DNA from: Thermodesulfovibrionia bacterium
GTDB lineage: Bacteria > Nitrospirota > Thermodesulfovibrionia > UBA6902
NCBI GenBank assembly: GCA_947258735.1
Contig: CAMYJJ010000165.1
Location: 1-6,643, forward strand
Length of the DNA stretch: 6,643 bases
Direction of reading: 5' to 3'
Every line of letters starts with the position of its first letter. The first letter of the stretch is position 1. Of this stretch, positions 1-6,643 are shown in pieces. Both the position numbers and the translations under genes were made by a program. Below the pieces are notes generated by a model. It searched no databases and had not been told where the DNA came from. It saw nothing but the letters and a program-made list of their open reading frames with translations.

Positions 1-13
1 GCTGCTAAAAGCG

Positions 14-38
14 TATATAAATACATTATATAGTTTTT
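14..38 (+). other. AT-rich hairpin near left edge
   Basis: TATATAA (14-20) and TTATATA (26-32) form a 7-base inverted repeat around a 5-base loop, followed by a T run at 34-38. It could be a weak intrinsic terminator for a plus-strand gene ending left of the window. The stem contains no G-C pairs, so this is doubtful. No coding sequence is supported in 1-99. Confidence 0.2.
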
Positions 39-99
39 ATTGAAGCGCAAATGATAAACAAGTCAACTATTCCATTTTCCCAAGCCCGTCTTCCCTTGC

Positions 100-195
100 G
101 TCATTCCCGCAGTTTTTAAGCGGGAATTCCTTGTCACACAAGTTTTCTGTATTCCCGATTAATAGAACTGCCTCCCGGCAGGCCCCGGGAATGAC
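100..195. repeat. Intergenic inverted-terminal repeat element, copy 1
   Basis: This 96-base element is bounded by perfect 10-base terminal inverted repeats, GTCATTCCCG (100-109) and CGGGAATGAC (186-195). The left half folds as ATTCCCGC (103-110) with GCGGGAAT (120-127) around a loop AGTTTTTAA. In the right half ATTCCCG (151-157) can pair with CGGGAAT (186-192). Inside that right-hand loop is an extra small hairpin, CTGCC (168-172) with GGCAG (177-181), which the other copies lack. It lies just downstream of the queD stop, so its RNA could act as a 3' hairpin. No transposase is encoded. Copies 2 and 3 lie at 1145-1224 and 5058-5184. Flanking TGC on both sides (97-99, 196-198) may be chance. 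Confidence 0.8.
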
Positions 196-230
196 TGCAA
201 TACCCTTTAACTTAAAACAGGGACAGCTTA

Positions 231-599
231 TTATTCGTAATATGTTGCTGACGCTGTCTCATTCTCCCAGACAGTAACAGATGAGACCGTACAGGGCATG
301 TCCGACATTTTGTTCCTTATCGATTCATATATCCACTTTGAAATATTTTCAGAGGACGGATTAATCTCGGTAAACGGGAACACATCATTTAAAAAAGCAT
401 GATCAAGTGATGATATAACCTCACCGGTAATCTTCTTTAACTCATGAAAATCAATAACAATACCTATATCATCAAGCTTGTCTGATGATACCGTGACCTG
501 TACTCTCCAGTTATGTCCATGCAGTGCTTCGCATTTGCCTTTATACCCTCTGAGCTGGTGGGCAGATGCAAACTGCGTTTCTATCATTAAGTCGTACAA
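231..599 (-). CDS. queD: 6-carboxytetrahydropterin synthase (QueD/PTPS family)
   Basis: QueD enzymes convert 7,8-dihydroneopterin triphosphate to 6-carboxy-5,6,7,8-tetrahydropterin, an early cytoplasmic step towards preQ0 and queuosine in tRNA. The 122-residue product matches the usual family length of about 120. Visible family features are the zinc histidines H14, H27 and H29 (motif HGHNW), the catalytic C23 (GKCEALHGH), the D66-H67 pair in LDHAFLN, PSSEN at 81-85, and the substrate-binding glutamate E112 in WENETASA. The start is TTG at 599: a strong GGAGGT (610-605) sits five bases upstream, and an in-frame stop lies two codons upstream. The internal ATG (587-585, residue 5) is about 18 bases from that site and is less likely. 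The gene is 171 bases downstream of the ftsB-like gene with a candidate promoter of its own. Other queuosine genes are not visible here. A generic pterin-synthase paralogue is the alternative. Confidence 0.92.
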   Translation of the reverse strand: MYDLMIETQFASAHQLRGYKGKCEALHGHNWRVQVTVSSDKLDDIGIVIDFHELKKITGEVISSLDHAFLNDVFPFTEINPSSENISKWIYESIRNKMSDMPCTVSSVTVWENETASATYYE

Positions 600-604
600 T
601 TCTT

Positions 605-610
605 ACCTCC
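605..610 (-). promoter_or_regulatory. Shine-Dalgarno site that decides the queD TTG start
   Basis: GGAGGT on the minus strand lies five bases before TTG (599-597). It is the strongest ribosome-binding match in the area. It favours the TTG over the ATG four codons later. Confidence 0.75.
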
Positions 611-629
611 ACAATTTTCAATCTGTTGT

Positions 630-657
630 ATTTTAGCTGCGTTGTTATTTCTTACAA
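630..657 (-). promoter_or_regulatory. Candidate promoter for queD
   Basis: On the minus strand, TTGTAA (657-652, four of six matches to TTGACA) is followed after 16 bases by TAAAAT (635-630, five of six matches to TATAAT). Transcription would start near 623, giving a leader of about 24 bases containing the GGAGGT site. That leader is too short for a preQ1 riboswitch. Read by eye; not tested. Confidence 0.45.
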
Positions 658-770
658 ATAACTAGTCAGGCAGACACTCATTAACAAAAGGACAAACGGA
701 AAAAGGCTGAAAGATTATTTTATGTATTGTTGTTAACACTTTGTGCCTATGTCACTTTGCCCCTTCGTAG

Positions 771-1091
771 TTATTCCTTACTATCAAACTTAAATATAAG
801 TTCGCCTTCCTTCGTGAGCCCGTATTCCCTTGCAATCCCTTCAACTACTTCCGGTTCATTTTCAACTGCATCTATCTGGTCCTTCAAGTCCTTATTACGG
901 TCCTTTACCACTATTGTCTCAGCCATGAGACTGTCACGGGTTGTCTTGAGTTTAATATATCTGATCAAACCATTTTCACCAAATACAAGACTGAACGTAA
1001 GGTAGATCGACAACAGTATTCCAAACGTAAGAAACACTATTTTTCTCCGCTTCCTGTTAAGATCTACCTGTTTGCGCCTCACATTTCTCAT
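771..1091 (-). CDS. ftsB: FtsB/DivIC-like septum formation initiator protein
   Basis: This 106-residue small bitopic membrane protein belongs to the FtsB/DivIC family, whose members join FtsL and FtsQ in the divisome and help trigger septal wall synthesis. The basic N-terminus (residues 1-17, rich in Arg and Lys) is cytoplasmic. One membrane segment covers about 18-37. The family motif GENGLIRY (38-45) follows, then a charged heptad-like stretch (about 44-77) expected to form a coiled coil. The tail, EPEVVEGIAREYGLTKEGE (79-97), is typical of this family. The ATG at 1091 has a GGAGAG site upstream (about 1102-1097). Placement downstream of eno matches the eno-ftsB order known in many proteobacteria. 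A 172-base gap with repeat copy 2 separates it from eno. The family call is firm; equivalence to E. coli FtsB is less certain because such short coiled-coil proteins diverge fast. Confidence 0.8.
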   Translation of the reverse strand: MRNVRRKQVDLNRKRRKIVFLTFGILLSIYLTFSLVFGENGLIRYIKLKTTRDSLMAETIVVKDRNKDLKDQIDAVENEPEVVEGIAREYGLTKEGELIFKFDSKE

Positions 1092-1120
1092 ATGCTCTCT
1101 CCAATGCTAATTAGAGTCTG

Positions 1121-1149
1121 TATATATATTGAGTATCTCTGTCTGTCAT
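1121..1149 (-). promoter_or_regulatory. Candidate ftsB promoter using the end of repeat copy 2
   Basis: On the minus strand, ATGACA (1149-1144, five of six to TTGACA) is followed after 17 bases by TATATA (1126-1121, four of six to TATAAT). Five of the six -35 bases belong to the terminal inverted repeat of the element at 1145-1224. A start near 1114 would give a leader of about 23 bases with its ribosome-binding site. The prediction is by eye. Confidence 0.45.
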
Positions 1150-1224
1150 TCCCGCAGTCCTTAGGCGGGAATCCAGTGTTTTTTATAAGATCTGGATGCC
1201 CGATTAACTGATCTCGGGAATGAC
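1145..1224. repeat. Intergenic inverted-terminal repeat element, copy 2
   Basis: This 80-base element has the same ends as copy 1, GTCATTCCCG (1145-1154) and CGGGAATGAC (1215-1224). The left hairpin pairs ATTCCCGC (1148-1155) with GCGGGAAT (1165-1172) around AGTCCTTAG. The right hairpin pairs CCCGA (1199-1203) with TCGGG (1214-1218). It shares CCCGATTAA in the right half with copy 1. It fills much of the eno-ftsB gap. If transcribed from eno, its two stems could act as a processing or attenuation structure before ftsB. It has no coding capacity. Confidence 0.8.
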
Positions 1225-1263
1225 TACTGTCAATGCCCTGTAGCCTGCTGCGGAGCAGCTCAT

Positions 1264-4950
<3,687 letters not shown>

Positions 4951-4955
4951 GATCT

Positions 4956-4984
4956 ACTTTACACTATTTGGTTTCTTAGTTCAA
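4956..4984 (-). promoter_or_regulatory. Candidate kdsB promoter, close to the GTG start
   Basis: On the minus strand, TTGAAC (4984-4979) and TAAAGT (4961-4956) are separated by 17 bases, each with four of six consensus matches. With the usual 6-8 base distance, transcription would start at or next to GTG (4950), giving a leaderless message. This agrees with the lack of a ribosome-binding site. Confidence 0.35.
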
Positions 4985-5033
4985 GAGGATGAATTGAACG
5001 ATTAGCCAGGAATCAAGAGTAGATACCTTAGAC

Positions 5034-5062
5034 ATAAAAGTTGTCACTCCTCAATATGTCAT
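5034..5062 (-). promoter_or_regulatory. Alternative kdsB promoter using the end of repeat copy 3
   Basis: ATGACA (5062-5057), made mostly from the terminal repeat of copy 3, is followed after 17 bases by TTTTAT (5039-5034, four of six to TATAAT) on the minus strand. It would give a leader of roughly 75-80 bases before kdsB. The layout mirrors the ftsB candidate beside copy 2. Confidence 0.25.
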
Positions 5063-5184
5063 TCCGGCAGTTTTTAGCCGGTCGAATCGACTCTCGGTCG
5101 AGACGACTAAACTCCGACTCGCATCGAGAATCCATTTCCTTTTTAAAGTCTCTGGATTCCCGCTCAAAATAGTGCGGGAATGAC
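5058..5184. repeat. Intergenic inverted-terminal repeat element, copy 3, enlarged
   Basis: This 127-base element lies in the 345-base divergent gap 4951-5295. Its ends are GTCATTCCGG (5058-5067) and CGGGAATGAC (5175-5184). The left stem is CCGGC (5064-5068) with GCCGG (5077-5081), where the other copies have CCCGC with GCGGG: one C-to-G change on one arm is matched by a G-to-C change on the other. The right hairpin is perfect, ATTCCCGC (5156-5163) with GCGGGAAT (5174-5181). About 47 bases (5082-5128) are inserted after the left stem relative to the other copies. The rest of the gap holds only the promoter candidates listed separately. Confidence 0.78.
5081..5128. repeat. Cluster of small palindromes inserted in repeat copy 3
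   Basis: Three short palindromes follow one another: GTCGA-A-TCGAC (5081-5091), TCTCG-GT-CGAGA (5092-5103) and CTCG-CAT-CGAG (5118-5128). The sequence CGACTC also occurs twice. This block is absent from copies 1 and 2 and interrupts the element between GCCGG and AATCCA. I do not recognise its family. Confidence 0.5.
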
Positions 5185-5232
5185 GGATAAGGTGTCTACT
5201 TTGAACTCTTAATGACAGGTACTGAATTGAAC

Positions 5233-5260
5233 TTGTACGTCATAACCTGTAAGATATTAT
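5233..5260 (+). promoter_or_regulatory. Candidate promoter for the PP-loop ATPase gene
   Basis: TTGTAC (5233-5238) and TATTAT (5255-5260) are separated by 16 bases on the plus strand. Transcription would start near 5267, leaving about 29 bases before the ATG at 5296, with a GAAAGG ribosome-binding site at 5285-5290. Confidence 0.45.
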
Positions 5261-5295
5261 AAGAATTGTCACCACACTGATTTCGAAAGGCCAAA

Positions 5296-6324
5296 ATGTC
5301 TAAAGCGATCGCATTATTTTCCGGAGGACTGGACAGCACCCTTGCAATCCTGGTCATGCTGAAGCAGGGCATTGATGTGACCGCCATAACATTTCTTAAT
5401 CATTTTGGATGTGAAATTGGCGACAGATCTTCATGTTCAAAAGATCCATTTGCAGCTTCAGTTAAGTTTGGTTTTCAGGTCAAGATGGCCCATCTTTCAG
5501 ATAAATTTATAGATATTGTAAAAAATCCGAAGCATGGTCATGGAAAAAATATGAATCCGTGCGTCGACTGCCGGATCCTGATGTTAACAGAAGCAAAGAA
5601 TTTAATGGAAATGACCGGGGCTGATTTCATCATTACCGGGGAGGTCCTTGGCCAGAGACCCATGAGCCAGAGAAGGGACACGTTCCCTGTTATAGACAGG
5701 GAAGCTGATGTTAAAGGTATTGTTTTACGGCCTCTCTCTGCAAAACTTATGAAACCGACCATTCCGGAGGAACAGGGAACTGTCAACCGTGACCTGCTGT
5801 ATGATTTTTCCGGCCGTTCCCGAAAACCCCAGATGGCCCTGGCAAAAGAGCTCGGCCTGACTGAGTACCCTGCCCCTGCCGGCGGATGTCTGCTGACTGA
5901 ACCTAATTATTCTTACCGGTTAAAGGAGCTTTTAGAGCACGCTCCGGACCCGGATTTCAAAGACATTAACCTCTTGAGAGTAGGCAGACATTTCAGGTTT
6001 TCATCAGACTGCAAAATTATTGTTGGCAGGAACAAAGATGAAAACGAAATCATGCTGTCAATTGTTGGTGATGATGACTGCACAATGCATGTGCCGGGTT
6101 ATGGAAGTCCGGTAACAATGGTGAGCGGCACTTTAACACAGGAAGCCATCCAAACAGCAGCCTCTTTATGCGCACGGTACTCGTCTGCCAGGCATCTTTC
6201 CAACATTGATGTTTCAGTTTCTATAAATGGAATAAAATCTATTGTAAATGTCTCACCCGCCAATGACAATATGATAGATACATACAAAATCGTTCAGGAT
6301 AAAGACCAGAATATATTATTGTAG
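5296..6324 (+). CDS. PP-loop ATPase with NFACT-R-like C-terminus, predicted tRNA thiolation enzyme
   Basis: This 342-residue protein is probably a cytoplasmic RNA-modifying enzyme. The N-terminus carries the PP-loop SGGLDST (9-15), used by MnmA, ThiI and related enzymes to adenylate a substrate before sulfur transfer. A second signature, GKNMNPCVDC (83-92), gives C89 and C92, and PAPAGGCLLTEP (192-203) gives C198. The three cysteines could act in persulfide transfer or bind an iron-sulfur cluster as in TtcA/TtuA-type enzymes (inference). Residues about 228-280, with GRHFRF, IIVGRNKDENE and HVPGYGSPVTMVSG, resemble the NFACT-R (DUF814) RNA-binding domain. Such proteins are often labelled MnmA-like or tRNA-methyltransferase-like, but no methyltransferase motif is visible. 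Length and layout differ from true MnmA. The ATG is preceded by GAAAGG (5285-5290) at five bases. The gene stands alone, divergent from kdsB and convergent with hisF. The exact RNA target is unknown to me. Confidence 0.8.
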   Translation: MSKAIALFSGGLDSTLAILVMLKQGIDVTAITFLNHFGCEIGDRSSCSKDPFAASVKFGFQVKMAHLSDKFIDIVKNPKHGHGKNMNPCVDCRILMLTEAKNLMEMTGADFIITGEVLGQRPMSQRRDTFPVIDREADVKGIVLRPLSAKLMKPTIPEEQGTVNRDLLYDFSGRSRKPQMALAKELGLTEYPAPAGGCLLTEPNYSYRLKELLEHAPDPDFKDINLLRVGRHFRFSSDCKIIVGRNKDENEIMLSIVGDDDCTMHVPGYGSPVTMVSGTLTQEAIQTAASLCARYSSARHLSNIDVSVSINGIKSIVNVSPANDNMIDTYKIVQDKDQNILL

Positions 6325-6348
6325 CTACTTCCCGGAAAGATGCCTTTC

Positions 6349-6371
6349 ATATCGAGGTTGAACCTCGATAT
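6349..6371. terminator. Palindrome between convergent genes, possible two-way terminator
   Basis: ATATCGAGGTT (6349-6359) and AACCTCGATAT (6361-6371) are perfect inverted repeats around a single central base. The right arm reaches the last base of the hisF stop codon. A smaller hairpin, GAAAG (6335-6339) with CTTTC (6344-6348), adjoins it. The position between convergent genes suggests termination for both, but neither side has a T run, so it is not a textbook intrinsic terminator. Confidence 0.4.
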
Positions 6372-6643
6372 CACATCCTTACCGGCACACCTTTTGACTG
6401 CAAATATTCTTTGGTCTCTTTGATTGAATACTCTCTGTAGTGAAAGATGGAAGCGGCAAGCGCAGCATCGGCTTTGCCTTCAACCAGCCCTTCCCGCATA
6501 TGCTCAAGGGTCCCTACCCCTCCTGATGCAACAACAGGAATAGTGACTGCTTCGGCAATTCTGCTGGTAAGTGGAATATCAAATCCGATTTTAGTGCCGT
6601 CCCTGTCCATACTTGTTAATAAAATCTCACCGGCTCCTAACGT
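6371..6643 (-). CDS. hisF: Imidazole glycerol phosphate synthase subunit HisF, C-terminal part
   Basis: HisF is the cyclase subunit that, with the glutaminase HisH, makes imidazole glycerol phosphate and AICAR in histidine synthesis. Only the last 90 residues are present; the reading frame continues past the right edge, and a full protein is about 250-258 residues. The visible part begins [18 protein letters not shown], the strand-6 region of the TIM barrel with its phosphate-binding and DRDGT motif. It continues with [10 protein letters not shown], the C-terminal phosphate-binding loop, and [17 protein letters not shown], then ends GVPVRM. This matches the family end-to-end. The apparent ATG at 6610 is the internal Met of the SMDRDG motif and not a start. 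The TGA stop (6373-6371) touches the convergent palindrome. No hisI/hisE follows on this strand in the window. Confidence 0.95.
   Translation of the reverse strand, partial: TLGAGEILLTSMDRDGTKIGFDIPLTSRIAEAVTIPVVASGGVGTLEHMREGLVEGKADAALAASIFHYREYSIKETKEYLQSKGVPVRM

Noticed and set aside
97..198. TGC target-site duplication flanking repeat copy 1
   Set aside because: Three bases are too few to exclude chance, and copies 2 and 3 show no matching flanking duplication.
203..222. CCCT...AGGG hairpin downstream of queD as a terminator
   Set aside because: The stem is only four pairs with a 12-base loop and no T run on the relevant strand.
600..770. Riboswitch (preQ1 type) ahead of queD
   Set aside because: The candidate promoter leaves a leader of only about 24 bases, and no preQ1-like pseudoknot pattern was seen.
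727..1005. Plus-strand open frame across the ftsB-like gene
   Set aside because: It is antisense to a gene with clear family motifs, and its product is low-complexity Ser/Leu-rich with no recognisable domain.
100..1224. CRISPR array, considered because similar hairpin sequences recur
   Set aside because: The copies are far apart, differ in length, are internally palindromic and lack regular spacers.
6099..6287. Minus-strand open frames inside the PP-loop gene (also 5538-5786 and 5196-5387)
   Set aside because: They are antisense to a well-supported coding region or its upstream end, with no domain or convincing ribosome-binding site.

Overview
The window holds a compact housekeeping segment of a Gram-negative bacterium. 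The Gram-negative call rests on kdsB, a gene for activating the lipopolysaccharide sugar KDO. The phylum is not fixed by what I can see. Base composition is moderate, start codons are mixed (ATG, GTG, TTG), and intergenic repeats begin GTCATTCCCG. These would fit Desulfobacterota, Nitrospirota or anammox Planctomycetota, but this is a weak guess. I see no CRISPR array, tRNA, rRNA, insertion sequence or phage gene.

Layout: positions 1-230 are non-coding and carry repeat copy 1. A minus-strand block then runs from right to left as kdsB (4950-4186), pyrG (4207-2531), eno (2538-1264), ftsB-like (1091-771) and queD (599-231). The first three genes overlap one another and look like one operon. The last two sit behind gaps of about 170 bases, each with its own plausible promoter. 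The 345-base divergent gap 4951-5295 carries repeat copy 3 and candidate promoters for both directions. On the plus strand, 5296-6324 encodes a PP-loop ATPase with an NFACT-R-like C-terminus, a predicted RNA thiolation enzyme. It converges on the C-terminal part of hisF, which is cut by the right edge, and a near-perfect 23-base palindrome lies between the two genes.

How the genes fit together: PyrG makes CTP and KdsB spends CTP to make CMP-KDO. Enolase makes phosphoenolpyruvate, which KDO-8-phosphate synthase (not in this window) uses upstream in the same pathway. The overlapping trio can therefore be read as precursor supply for outer-membrane lipid A-KDO assembly (inference). FtsB-like protein belongs to cell division, QueD to queuosine tRNA modification and HisF to histidine synthesis.

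Most of the window is ordinary. The least explained material is a family of three intergenic elements with matching terminal inverted repeats (100-195, 1145-1224, 5058-5184). One copy shows a compensatory base change in its stem, and one appears to supply the -35 box of a downstream gene. The PP-loop/NFACT-R-like protein is the least characterised gene.
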